Shown here: positions 1-7,659 of the stretch, in pieces | Numbering within the stretch: the first letter of the stretch is position 1 | Layout of the letters: each line of letters opens with the position of its first letter | Program-made: the position numbers and the translations under genes | The notes under the pieces: generated by a model | Database searches by the model: none | Seen by the model: the letters and a program-made list of their open reading frames with translations, nothing else | Told to the model about the DNA's origin: nothing | Origin: Clostridia bacterium | GTDB taxonomy: Bacteria > Bacillota > Clostridia > Peptostreptococcales > Anaerovoracaceae | NCBI GenBank assembly: GCA_900754795.1 | Contig: CAAEEA010000064.1 | Location: forward strand, 1-22,870 | Length of the DNA stretch: 22,870 nt | Reading direction: 5' to 3'

Positions 1-54
1 AATCCTTTATTTTCAAGGCTTTTGGAGGATTTTATTAAAACACTGTAACCTCTG

Positions 55-82
55 TTGAGAGGTCATAATTTACTGATATTCA
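55..82 (+). promoter_or_regulatory. candidate promoter of the nitrilase gene
   Basis: TTGAGA (55-60) and TATTCA (77-82) are 16 bp apart, with a TG one base before the -10, giving an extended -10. The -35 overlaps a small hairpin (CCTCT, loop GTTG, AGAGG, 49-62). This is a visual match only; the rest of 1-115 holds no recognisable gene. Confidence 0.35.
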
Positions 83-115
83 AATCGGAATTTGTAAAGG
101 AGTGAAATTGTCGTT

Positions 116-1036
116 ATGAAGGATATCAAAACCACTTGTAAAATCGCACTAGTACAGGCAGAGCCTGTTATGTTCAGCAAAAGCGCATCACTTAAAAAGG
201 CACTTCAATATATTTGTGAAGCAGCAAGCCAAAAACCGGATTTAATTGTTTTCCCGGAACTGTTTATTCCGGGATATCCTGTTGGAATGAATTTCGGTTT
301 TAGCATGGGAAAACGAAGCGATGAGGGACGAAAAGACTGGAAACGATACTACGATGCCTCTGTTGTTGCCGGAGATTCGGAGTTCCAACAACTCGCAGAG
401 GCAGCCAAAAAAGCGGAGGCATACATCAGCCTTGGATTTTCCGAGCGAGACGCTGTTAGTGGAACGCTCTACAACAGCAATGTCATTTTTGAACCGAACG
501 GGTCATATAAGGTACACAGAAAGTTGAAGCCCACAGGCTCTGAGCGTGTTGTATGGGGAGATGCGAATAAGGATTATTTCCCTGTTACTGAAACACCGTG
601 GGGACCAATCGGCAGCATGATCTGTTGGGAAAGCTATATGCCGCTTGCTCGGGTAGCGCTCTATCAAAAGGGAATCACCATTTATATTTCGCCAAACACC
701 AATGACAATCCAGAATGGCAAGCCACTATTCAGCACATTGCAATCGAGGGGAAATGTTTCTTTGTAAATGCTGATATGATTATCAGACGCAGTTCGTATC
801 CTTCTGACTTGTGTGAGCGCAATATCGTATCGGAACTTCCGGAATTTGTGTGCAGAGGCGGAAGCTGCATCATTGATCCGTATGGTCATTATTTGACAAA
901 GCCGGTTTGGGATGAAGAAACCATCATCTATGCAGAGCTCGATATGAGCCTGCCTGCCGCCTGTAAGATGGAGCATGATGCGATTGGACATTATGCACGT
1001 CCGGATATCCTTGAACTTAAAGTCAACGAAAAATAA
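116..1036 (+). CDS. nitrilase-family carbon-nitrogen hydrolase
   Basis: This is a 306-residue cytoplasmic enzyme of the nitrilase superfamily, expected to hydrolyse a nitrile to the acid plus ammonia. The Glu-Lys-Cys triad is visible: E48 in FPELFIPGYP, K136 in HRKLKPTGSER and C170 in ICWESYMPLAR. The CWE context and the HRKLKPT...ER stretch are typical of true nitrilases and cyanide-hydratase relatives rather than amidases or beta-ureidopropionases, and the length is normal. An AAAGGAG Shine-Dalgarno (96-102) lies 13 bases before the ATG, which is longer than usual, and no better in-frame start is seen. The gene stands alone between a weak promoter and a strong terminator. Its codons look more AT-rich than those of the genes from 1328 onward, which suggests separate acquisition. 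The substrate cannot be assigned. Confidence 0.88.
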   Translation: MKDIKTTCKIALVQAEPVMFSKSASLKKALQYICEAASQKPDLIVFPELFIPGYPVGMNFGFSMGKRSDEGRKDWKRYYDASVVAGDSEFQQLAEAAKKAEAYISLGFSERDAVSGTLYNSNVIFEPNGSYKVHRKLKPTGSERVVWGDANKDYFPVTETPWGPIGSMICWESYMPLARVALYQKGITIYISPNTNDNPEWQATIQHIAIEGKCFFVNADMIIRRSSYPSDLCERNIVSELPEFVCRGGSCIIDPYGHYLTKPVWDEETIIYAELDMSLPAACKMEHDAIGHYARPDILELKVNEK

Positions 1037-1082
1037 TAGTCTGTTGGCTCATCAACTTCCGATTTGTCGAACAGATACAAGG

Positions 1083-1117
1083 GCGCACTTCTATACGGGT
1101 AATCCCCGTATGTGCGC
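1083..1117. repeat. bulged hairpin downstream of the nitrilase gene
   Basis: GCGCAC (1083-1088) pairs with GTGCGC (1112-1117), and ATACGGG (1093-1099) pairs with CCCGTAT (1105-1111) around the loop TAATC, leaving a four-base bulge TTCT. No T-tract follows, so it is not a terminator by itself; it sits 13 bp before the real one. Confidence 0.6.
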
Positions 1118-1130
1118 TCTGTGAGACGGA

Positions 1131-1163
1131 ACACCCCGGACACCTGAATGTCCGGGGTGTTTT
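1131..1163 (+). terminator. rho-independent terminator of the nitrilase gene
   Basis: A perfect 12-bp stem (ACACCCCGGACA, 1131-1142, with TGTCCGGGGTGT, 1149-1160) closes a six-base loop and runs into TTTT. The remaining gap to 1328 (1164-1327) shows no convincing gene; an 80-codon reverse frame runs through the hairpins and has no ribosome site. Confidence 0.85.
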
Positions 1164-1327
1164 GCGTCGCTGCGTTCCGAACAAGGAATTGTATCCCTTG
1201 CGCCGCTTTGCAGCTATCCTCCTAAGGCAAAAGGCGTGACTTTCTTCGTGGCACACTTTTTGCATATTTTACTGTCTTATGGCTCCCTGCGAAAAGCGCG
1301 CCGCGGGATTTTTGAATGTGATTCCTG

Positions 1328-1861
1328 CTAATTGTCTTTTTTAAGCTCGCCGTTTACTATCATTCTGGCTATCCTCTCTCCGCAGAAAGCTACCGCGGTA
1401 GCGCAGTGGAAAGTACCGTCGTGATCGTTATAGGCTTTGAGTCCTTCAGGATACTGCCAGTCGTAGACGTCTCCCATTCTCTGCTTCATAACATCCGAAC
1501 AGAGAACTCCGTCATATTCTTCCTTAAACTCTTTAACCAGTTTCTGAATTATATTGTGGCACTCCTGATAATCTCCGCCCAGATCATCTACAGGGCGTCC
1601 GTAGCAGAGGCTTACAGCCCAGGCGGCAGCGTTGAGAGCGCCGCATGTACCCAGAAGCGAACAGCCGCAGCCGCCCGCGATACCGAAGCTGGCCTTCAGC
1701 ATATCTTCAGTTATTCCCAGATCAGGAAACGCGCAGTATAATCCGTAAAGACAGCTCTGTATACAGTTGCCGTAGTCTGTTTCTGTCTGAAATCCTATAT
1801 CCGCCGCTTTTTTTACCAGAGCGTCTTTTTCTTCCTGTGATAATTTCGTATAATCTTTCAT
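1328..1861 (-). CDS. C_GCAxxG_C_C family cysteine-rich redox protein
   Basis: The protein has 177 residues with 11 cysteines, including C33 and C37 (YGNCIQSC), C65/C67/C73 in the GGCGCSLLGTC signature, C86, C121, C153 and C160. This matches the C_GCAxxG_C_C family, small proteins of anaerobes thought to bind a metal or Fe-S centre and act in redox chemistry; the exact function is unknown. The open frame extends 22 codons further upstream, but the start chosen here (MKDYTKL) is preceded by AAAGGAGC at the right distance, whereas the longer start has no ribosome site. The gene diverges from the CoA-disulfide reductase gene across a 188-bp gap, so a shared role in thiol or sulfur metabolism is plausible. 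A possible promoter (TTGTAT-17-TAAAAT, reverse strand) lies upstream but is weak. Confidence 0.85.
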   Translation of the reverse strand: MKDYTKLSQEEKDALVKKAADIGFQTETDYGNCIQSCLYGLYCAFPDLGITEDMLKASFGIAGGCGCSLLGTCGALNAAAWAVSLCYGRPVDDLGGDYQECHNIIQKLVKEFKEEYDGVLCSDVMKQRMGDVYDWQYPEGLKAYNDHDGTFHCATAVAFCGERIARMIVNGELKKDN

Positions 1862-1970
1862 AACTGCTCCTTTCACGTATGTGCATTTTGTTACGATTAT
1901 TTTAAGCCCTGCTTTTGGCAAATACAATACCGCAAAGCAGTAATAGCAAGATAATTAGCAAAAAGATAAA

Positions 1971-1999
1971 TTGAAATCATAATAACGGCGTGTTAAGAT
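1971..1999 (+). promoter_or_regulatory. candidate sigma-A promoter of the CoA-disulfide reductase gene
   Basis: TTGAAA (1971-1976) and TAAGAT (1994-1999) are separated by 17 bp, leaving a leader of about 45 bases with GAGAGGAG before the ATG at 2050. Confidence 0.55.
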
Positions 2000-2049
2000 A
2001 GCTTTATCACGAAACAAAAATACAGATAACACAAGAGAGGAGAAAATAT

Positions 2050-3753
2050 ATGAAAGTAATAGTCGTTGGCGGCGTGGCCGGCGGCGCTTCTGCCGCCGCG
2101 AGAATCCGCAGACTTGACGCCAGAGCCGAAATCAAAATGTTTGAAAGAGGCAAATACGTATCTTTTTCAAACTGTTCTCTGCCGTATTATCTCAGCAGCG
2201 TCGTTGAAGACAGCGGAGACCTGATCATGATGGATCCGGAGGAGTTTAAAGCAAAACATGATATAGACGTTTTCACCGAAAGCGAAGTTATATCCATAGA
2301 CAGGAACGCTAAAAAAGTTTCCGTAAAAAATCTGAAGACCGGTGAAATTTATGAAGAAACCTACGATAAGCTTGTTCTTTCTCCGGGAGCTTCCCCGGTG
2401 CTCCCCAAGACCATCAGCGGCATAGACGGAAGCAATGTTTTCACTGTACGCAATGTTACCGACATCGTCGGCCTCAAAAACCGTGTAACCGCGGACGGCG
2501 TTGACGAGGTCGTAGTTGTGGGCGGAGGATTTATCGGTCTTGAAGTAGCCGAAAACCTCACCGAAGCCGGCAAAAAAGTCACTCTCATCGAAGGCATGGA
2601 TCAGGTTATGGCTCCGATGGACTACGACATGGCGCAGATGCTTCACAAAGAGCTGGACGATCACGGCGTTAAACTTTACCTGTCCTCCGCCGTTACAGCT
2701 GTCGAGGACGGCCGGGTAACAGCCGTTAAAGACGGCAAGACATTCAGCATACCGGCCGGCGCGGTTGTCATGGCCATAGGCGTCGCTCCCGAAACCGGAC
2801 TTGCTCAGGAGGCGGGACTTGAGATCGGTTCTACCAGAGGTATAAAAGTCAACCGCAATTATCAGACTTCCGATCCTGATATATATGCCGTCGGCGATGT
2901 CATAGAATCATTTAACAAGCTTACAAAATCCCCGGGAAGACTGGCCCTTGCGGGACCGGCTCAGAGACAGGCAAGAGCCGCGGCTGATCATATAGTCACA
3001 GGAAAAGATAATACGGATTTCGGTTTCATCGGTTCTTCCGTGCTGAAGCTGTTCGGCCTCAACGCCGCCTGCACCGGTCTCAACGAAAAGACAGCCAAAG
3101 CCGCCGGTATCGACTGTGACTCCGTGATGATCTTCCCAAGCGACAGGGTATCCATCATGCCGGGTTCAAAGTACATGGCTTTCAAACTCGTTTTCAGCGT
3201 CCCTGACGGCAGGGTCCTCGGAGCTCAGGCCATAGGCGCCGGAGACGTCGCCAAGAGGATAGACGTTATCGCCGCGATGATAACCATGGGAGCGGATTTG
3301 GAAGATCTTAAGGACGTGGAGCTCTGCTACGCTCCTCCTTTCTCAACCGCCAAAGACGCCGAAAACATGGCGGCTCTCGTGGCTCTCAATGTACTTAACG
3401 GAAAGTTCCGTCAGATACATGTCAGCGATGTCCGCGGTCTTGTGGAAAAGGGCGCCTACATCCTTGACGTCCGTGAAGAGGGAGAACTCAGAGGAGGCCG
3501 GATAAAGGGCTCTCACAATATTCCTCTCAGCGCTCTGAGAGAAAGGATGAACGAGATACCAAAAGACGTTCCAGTATACGTTCACTGCCGTTCCAGTCAG
3601 AGATCATACTATGCGGTATGCTGTCTGCAGGGATACGGTTATGACAATGTGGTCAACATCAGCGGATCTTTCCTCGGTATCAGCTTCTATGAGTATTTCA
3701 ATGACAAGACGACCGGAAGAGAGCCGATAGTAACCAAATACAATTTCAGATAA
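2050..3753 (+). CDS. CoA-disulfide reductase-like flavoprotein fused to a rhodanese domain
   Basis: This 567-residue protein begins with an FAD-binding Rossmann motif (VVGGVAGGASAAARIRR, from residue 5). The redox cysteine C42 follows in SFSNCSLPYYLS, the single-cysteine signature of CoA-disulfide reductase and NADH oxidase/persulfide reductase enzymes. An NAD(P)H-binding motif lies near 154-170 (VVVVGGGFIGLEVAE), a second FAD motif near 274-283 (SDPDIYAVGD) and a dimerisation domain follows. A rhodanese domain occupies about residues 460-545, with its active-site cysteine C513 in VHCRSSQRS. This CDR-rhodanese arrangement is known for enzymes that reduce CoA-disulfide, CoA-persulfide or polysulfide using NAD(P)H. 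It carries its own promoter and terminator and is divergent from the C_GCAxxG_C_C gene. Whether it handles disulfide stress or sulfur respiration cannot be told from sequence. Confidence 0.93.
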   Translation: MKVIVVGGVAGGASAAARIRRLDARAEIKMFERGKYVSFSNCSLPYYLSSVVEDSGDLIMMDPEEFKAKHDIDVFTESEVISIDRNAKKVSVKNLKTGEIYEETYDKLVLSPGASPVLPKTISGIDGSNVFTVRNVTDIVGLKNRVTADGVDEVVVVGGGFIGLEVAENLTEAGKKVTLIEGMDQVMAPMDYDMAQMLHKELDDHGVKLYLSSAVTAVEDGRVTAVKDGKTFSIPAGAVVMAIGVAPETGLAQEAGLEIGSTRGIKVNRNYQTSDPDIYAVGDVIESFNKLTKSPGRLALAGPAQRQARAAADHIVTGKDNTDFGFIGSSVLKLFGLNAACTGLNEKTAKAAGIDCDSVMIFPSDRVSIMPGSKYMAFKLVFSVPDGRVLGAQAIGAGDVAKRIDVIAAMITMGADLEDLKDVELCYAPPFSTAKDAENMAALVALNVLNGKFRQIHVSDVRGLVEKGAYILDVREEGELRGGRIKGSHNIPLSALRERMNEIPKDVPVYVHCRSSQRSYYAVCCLQGYGYDNVVNISGSFLGISFYEYFNDKTTGREPIVTKYNFR

Positions 3754-3761
3754 TACAAACA

Positions 3762-3799
3762 AGAGAGCATACCGGTAAATCCGGCTGCTCTCTTTTTTT
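3762..3799. terminator. shared terminator between convergent genes
   Basis: AGAGAGCA (3762-3769) pairs with TGCTCTCT (3786-3793), with an inner CCGG/CCGG pairing, and is followed on the plus strand by seven Ts (3793-3799). On the minus strand the same stem is followed by TTGTTTGTATTA, so it may also end the M20 transcript that arrives from the right. Confidence 0.8.
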
Positions 3800-3827
3800 G
3801 TGTCCCGCGTTCCTCTAAGCTCCGGGA

Positions 3828-4985
3828 TCAGTCCGCGATTCTGCCCGTAAGCCTTTCGATGGCGGCAAGCAATACGTCAAATCTCTCTCTGACAGTATGT
3901 ATCAGGATATACTCGTTCTCTGTGTGGAATCCGTCGCCCCACGGTCCGCAGGCGTCTATGACAGGAGTGCCTGCCAATGACACGAGGCTCGCGTCGGAGG
4001 CTCCCGCCACATCAAGAAATATCGGGTCATATCCGAGCCTTTTGCTCTCCTCCTCTATCACGCGGATCATTTCCGCGGACTGTTCAGTCATCACCATTGG
4101 CGGAAATTCACTGAGTTTGATAAATTCGGTGGATACCCTGCTGTCAAACGGATTGTCCATAAGGTCGAATACTCCGTCTTCTATCCGGTCTTTGTCTTCT
4201 CTGGTGAGAAAGCGGCTGTCAAAGACGAGTTCACACTCTTCGGCGATCACGTTTGATACGGTGCCTCCCCGGATAACGTCCACGTTAAGCGTTACCCCTT
4301 TTTCAGGATCATTGAGCTTATGGAGCTTAGGTATCCACATGGTCGCCTCGGTTATGGCGTTGACTCCTTTTTCCGGCTCTATTCCCGCGTGGGCCGCCTT
4401 TCCTCTGAATCTTATCCTGATCTCTTCGACGCCCTTTCTCGATCTGACAAAACCGCCGTTTATCCGACCCGGTTCCATGACAAAAGCGTATCGGGCTTTT
4501 TTGGAAATATCGGTCAGCGATCTTCCCGAAGCCGGCGAACCGCCTTCCTCATCACCGTTGTTCACTATCAATATATTCATGTCGGGATATCTTTCTTTCA
4601 GCTCCATAGTCAGGTAAAACGCCAGGAGCAGTCCCCCTTTCATGTCGGCGACCCCTGGACCCATGGCCCTGTCTCCTTCAATGGAAAACGGCCGCTCCGC
4701 CGCCGTTCCCGGCTCAAACACCGTGTCAAAATGACCCACAAACATGACGTCGTAAGGTTTTTCAACGTCTTTTGGCAAGGTTTCGGGATCTGCCGTCGAA
4801 GCCGTTACATGGGCAAGCCCTCTGTCACCCTGATATTCTACATGAGTAAAGAGACCTGCCCGCTCGTATTTGTCCGCCAGGATCCCCGCCATAGCGTTAA
4901 GTCCCCGCGTATCTCCCGTAAAGCTGTCAACATTGACCAGTTCTTCCAGGTCTTCTAAATATTCGTCAAAATCCCGCTGCTTCAT
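3828..4985 (-). CDS. M20-family metallopeptidase (carboxypeptidase G2/ArgE-DapE type)
   Basis: This 385-residue cytosolic di-zinc hydrolase has a complete set of M20 ligands: H85 (GHFDTV), D114 (GVADMKGG), catalytic E146 and ligand E147 (NNGDEEGGS), E171 (VMEPGR) and H354 (DGFHTENE). A dimerisation domain lies around 180-290 (FRGKAAHAGIEPEKGVNA). The GVADMKGG and FHTENE contexts resemble glutamate carboxypeptidase/CPDG2-like members, which cleave C-terminal residues or N-acyl groups from amino acids. Its ATG overlaps the TGA of the upstream TetR gene (ATGA, 4982-4985), so the two are translationally coupled and the TetR protein is a likely local regulator. The substrate is unknown. Confidence 0.9.
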   Translation of the reverse strand: MKQRDFDEYLEDLEELVNVDSFTGDTRGLNAMAGILADKYERAGLFTHVEYQGDRGLAHVTASTADPETLPKDVEKPYDVMFVGHFDTVFEPGTAAERPFSIEGDRAMGPGVADMKGGLLLAFYLTMELKERYPDMNILIVNNGDEEGGSPASGRSLTDISKKARYAFVMEPGRINGGFVRSRKGVEEIRIRFRGKAAHAGIEPEKGVNAITEATMWIPKLHKLNDPEKGVTLNVDVIRGGTVSNVIAEECELVFDSRFLTREDKDRIEDGVFDLMDNPFDSRVSTEFIKLSEFPPMVMTEQSAEMIRVIEEESKRLGYDPIFLDVAGASDASLVSLAGTPVIDACGPWGDGFHTENEYILIHTVRERFDVLLAAIERLTGRIAD

Positions 4986-5539
4986 ACTTCACATCTCCTT
5001 ATCAGTTCCTCTGTCATTCCCCTGCTGAGAGCTATTATCCTGTGGATGTCCTCTAAAACGTTTTCTTTCATGCCCTCTCTCATCCATCCGACATAGATTC
5101 CGAAGCATCCGTATGCCACAAATCTGATGATCAGATCCCTGTCCCGGTCGCTGACCTCTGTTCCCTCAAACTGTTCATTTACATAGCTCGCGGCAATATG
5201 CCGCGACGCGTCCAGAAGCATGTCTATAAAAATCTCCCTGTATGAAGAATCATAAACATGGTACAGAGTCTTCCGGTTGCTTATAGCAAACTCAAACGCC
5301 TCGTCAAAGAATTCATCCAGAGATTCTGTAACCATATACCGATCTATTATCCTGTCGATCTGTTCTGTAAGAATTTCCTCGATCAGACCGGGTATATCGC
5401 GGTAATGGTAATAAAAAGAGTTTCTGTTAATTCCGCATTCGTCAGTTATGTCTTTAACGCTTATTTTGTTCAGAGGCTGTTCGTTGAGCAGTTTGACGAA
5501 AGCGTGCTGTATCGCTTTTTTGGTAAGGCTGGCTGTCAT
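4982..5539 (-). CDS. TetR/AcrR-family transcriptional regulator
   Basis: The 185-residue protein has an N-terminal TetR helix-turn-helix (about residues 5-50, ending in INRNSFYYHYRDIPGLIEEIL) and a C-terminal ligand-binding half resembling the DhaS/TetR_C_33 group. A strong AAGGAGG site (5546-5552, reverse) precedes the ATG. An extended -10 (TGG then TATAAA, reverse, 5559-5567) would start transcription almost at the ribosome site; no clear -35 or palindromic operator was seen. The gene is the first of a two-gene unit with the M20 peptidase and follows the terminator of the pit unit, so it needs its own promoter. Confidence 0.9.
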   Translation of the reverse strand: MTASLTKKAIQHAFVKLLNEQPLNKISVKDITDECGINRNSFYYHYRDIPGLIEEILTEQIDRIIDRYMVTESLDEFFDEAFEFAISNRKTLYHVYDSSYREIFIDMLLDASRHIAASYVNEQFEGTEVSDRDRDLIIRFVAYGCFGIYVGWMREGMKENVLEDIHRIIALSRGMTEELIRRCEV

Positions 5540-5578
5540 AATCTTCCTCCTTATTTACTTTATACCACAATTCCGGGG

Positions 5579-5608
5579 TAAAATAAAGCCGGCCATACCA
5601 TGGCCGGC
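5579..5608 (-). terminator. terminator of the pit-DUF47 unit
   Basis: The perfect stem GCCGGCCA (5588-5595)/TGGCCGGC (5601-5608) with loop TACCA is followed on the minus strand by TTTATTTTA. It lies 23 bp after the DUF47 stop codon. Confidence 0.8.
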
Positions 5609-5630
5609 ACAAAATCTGTTTCTCTTCTGT

Positions 5631-6254
5631 CTATGAATTTTTCATTATAACGCTTTCAACCGTGTCTGCCACGTGTTCACAGGCGTCCACACATTTTTCA
5701 AGATATATGTATATCTCTCTCCAGACGATTATGGTAACGGGATCGTCGCATGTTGTATGGAGATTTCTCATACCGGAGATAAACATCTGGTCTGCGTCTT
5801 CTTCAAGAGTGTTTATATTTACGATATGTTCATGGAGTTTCTTTGAGTTCTTGAATTTCGGGAATTCCCGGAGCATATTCTTGAGCTCGTCACAGCATTT
5901 GATGACTACTCCGATAAAATCAAGGGCATCCGGTCTGATACTCCTGATATTATTGCAGTACATGCGGAGCAGCACGTCTTCTATCTTATCTGTCACCTCG
6001 TCGATATTTTCTCCGAGAACCATTATATCCTCTCTCTCGATCGGAGTAATGAAAGCCTTTGCCAGAACTCTTGTAAGTTCATGCTTTTTCTCATCTCCGG
6101 CATGTTCGATCTCGTGCATGTCCGCTATCATTTTTTCCATCTGCGACGGATCGAAATTCCTCATCACGCTGTCAAGAAGCTCTGCCGCCTTATATGAACA
6201 TTCCGCGCATGCTATGAAATTTTCAAAATAGAAGCTGTTCTGTTTTGATCCCAT
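5631..6254 (-). CDS. DUF47 family PhoU-like protein (Pit accessory)
   Basis: This 207-residue all-helical protein belongs to the DUF47/PhoU-like group. Conserved acidic helical motifs include IEHAGDEKKHELTRVLAKAF and PIEREDIMVLGENIDEVTDKIED. Such proteins are almost always encoded beside Pit-type phosphate carriers and are thought to control their activity. Here the gene follows pit by 29 bp in the same direction and ends at a terminator. A GGAGG site lies about 11 bases before the ATG. Confidence 0.9.
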   Translation of the reverse strand: MGSKQNSFYFENFIACAECSYKAAELLDSVMRNFDPSQMEKMIADMHEIEHAGDEKKHELTRVLAKAFITPIEREDIMVLGENIDEVTDKIEDVLLRMYCNNIRSIRPDALDFIGVVIKCCDELKNMLREFPKFKNSKKLHEHIVNINTLEEDADQMFISGMRNLHTTCDDPVTIIVWREIYIYLEKCVDACEHVADTVESVIMKNS

Positions 6255-6283
6255 CTCGTGTAATTCCTCCGTATTTTCAGTTA

Positions 6284-7336
6284 TTATAATATCATCATAA
6301 ATATCTTAGCCATGACAAAGCTGATGAGACCGCATCCCGGGAAAGTGAACACCCATGTAAGCATCATATCTCTGACAACTCCGAAATTGATGGCCGAAAG
6401 TCTCTTGACGGCTCCGACTCCCATAATCGCGCTGGTCTTGGTATGAGTAGTCGATACAGGGATACCGAATACACTTGACAGGAGCAGGCAGAAAGCCGCT
6501 GAGAGATCCGCCGCAAATCCCTGGTATTTGTCAAGTTTTACCATATCCATTCCGATGGATTTGATTATCTTCTCTCCTCCGACGCTCGTACCGAGTCCTA
6601 TGGTAACGCTGCACAGAATCATCAGCCATACAGGGATTATCATTCCGGAAACACTGCTCTGACCGTTGCAGAAAGCCATACCCAGGAACAGGACTCCGAT
6701 AAACTTCTGTCCGTCCTGAGCGCCGTGCATGAAGCTCATGGCCGCCGCTCCGAAGATCTGCGCTCCCCTGAAAAATCCGTTGGCCTTGCGTCTGTCCATA
6801 TTTACGCATATTATAGTAAGCAGTTTGCAGAATACCCAGCCGATCAAAAAGCCGAGGGCGAGGCTGAGAACCAGTCCGTATATTACCTTTATCCACTCCT
6901 GCATGTTGATGCCGTCTATGCTGTTGTGCATGGCAATAGCCGCCCCCGAAAGGCCGGCGATGAGGCTGTGGCTTTCGCTTGTCGGTATCCCGGCCCTGGC
7001 CGCCGCCACACTGTATACCACGATAGAAAATAACGCCGCGCACAGCCCGATAAGCGCTTCCTGCGTATTTTCGCCGAAATCTACCATGTTGCTTATGGTA
7101 GAGGCTACCGAACTGTTTATATGGGTCATTATCAGAACGCCAAGGAAATTAAAGACCGCGCTGATCATTATGGCGGATCTGACCCCCATGCTCCGTGTTC
7201 CGATGCATGTGGCTATGGCGTTAGGCGCGTCAGTCCATCCGTTTACAAAGATAACGCCCAGCGTAAGGGCTACGGTCACCATCATGACCGGGTTGGAGGT
7301 TACCTCCTGTATGAAATAAGAAAGTGACAGATCCAT
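6284..7336 (-). CDS. pit: Pit-family inorganic phosphate transporter
   Basis: This 350-residue polytopic membrane protein has both halves of the PiT signature: NGWTDAPNAIATCIGTR near residues 32-48 and FGIPVSTTHTKTSAIMGVG near the C-terminal third. It would be a cation-coupled low-affinity phosphate (or metal-phosphate) importer. It is the first gene of a two-gene unit with the DUF47 partner and has a good upstream promoter. The length is normal for short bacterial Pit proteins. The ribosome site is weak (AAAAGGTAAAG, well upstream). Confidence 0.93.
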   Translation of the reverse strand: MDLSLSYFIQEVTSNPVMMVTVALTLGVIFVNGWTDAPNAIATCIGTRSMGVRSAIMISAVFNFLGVLIMTHINSSVASTISNMVDFGENTQEALIGLCAALFSIVVYSVAAARAGIPTSESHSLIAGLSGAAIAMHNSIDGINMQEWIKVIYGLVLSLALGFLIGWVFCKLLTIICVNMDRRKANGFFRGAQIFGAAAMSFMHGAQDGQKFIGVLFLGMAFCNGQSSVSGMIIPVWLMILCSVTIGLGTSVGGEKIIKSIGMDMVKLDKYQGFAADLSAAFCLLLSSVFGIPVSTTHTKTSAIMGVGAVKRLSAINFGVVRDMMLTWVFTFPGCGLISFVMAKIFMMIL

Positions 7337-7378
7337 AGACTACATTCTTTACCTTTTCTTTGCTTAATTCTTACCTAT

Positions 7379-7407
7379 AGTTTACTTTATGGCCTGTTGA
7401 CGGTCAA
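7379..7407 (-). promoter_or_regulatory. candidate promoter of pit
   Basis: On the minus strand TTGACC (7407-7402) and TAAACT (7384-7379) are 17 bp apart, about 43 bp before the pit ATG. The remainder of the 7337-7659 gap holds only this promoter and the operon terminator at 7546-7585; no gene is seen in it. Confidence 0.55.
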
Positions 7408-7545
7408 GCATTGTATGTTTTTTAACGCATATTTTCTGTATATTTTGCCCGGCGGCGTACAAGGGCATCTGCTTGTGATTATCCATATGGAAAAACCACT
7501 CCTTTCTTTGTATTATATTAAGCGTCTGTTAATGCGTAAAAGCCC

Positions 7546-7585
7546 AAAAAGACATAGCCCGCCTGACGGCAGGTTATGTCTTTTT
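7546..7585 (-). terminator. terminator of the eight-gene methyltransferase operon
   Basis: AAAAAGACATA (7546-7556) pairs with TATGTCTTTTT (7575-7585). The stem continues through GCCCGCC/GGCAGGT with one mismatch and one G-T pair around the loop TGAC. On the minus strand the stem ends in TTTTT followed by GGGCTTTT. It is nearly symmetrical and could work both ways. Confidence 0.75.
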
Positions 7586-7659
7586 TATCATTGTCTTTTA
7601 TATATCTGTGTCGGTCGGCTTCACTACTGTCGGAGTCGTCCATCATCCGTCATTCTCTG

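Noticed and set aside
1023..1265. 80-codon reverse open frame after the nitrilase gene
   Set aside because: It reads through both hairpins and the terminator, has no ribosome site or recognisable domain, and is rich in Arg and Cys as expected from a non-coding frame.
1328..1927. Longer 199-residue version of the C_GCAxxG_C_C protein
   Set aside because: The extra 22 residues lack a ribosome site and do not resemble the family, while the internal ATG at 1861 has AAAGGAGC.
3859..4617. 252-codon plus-strand open frame
   Set aside because: It is antisense to the M20 peptidase, whose metal ligands and ATGA coupling are clear. Its Ser/Pro/Leu-rich translation fits a shadow frame.
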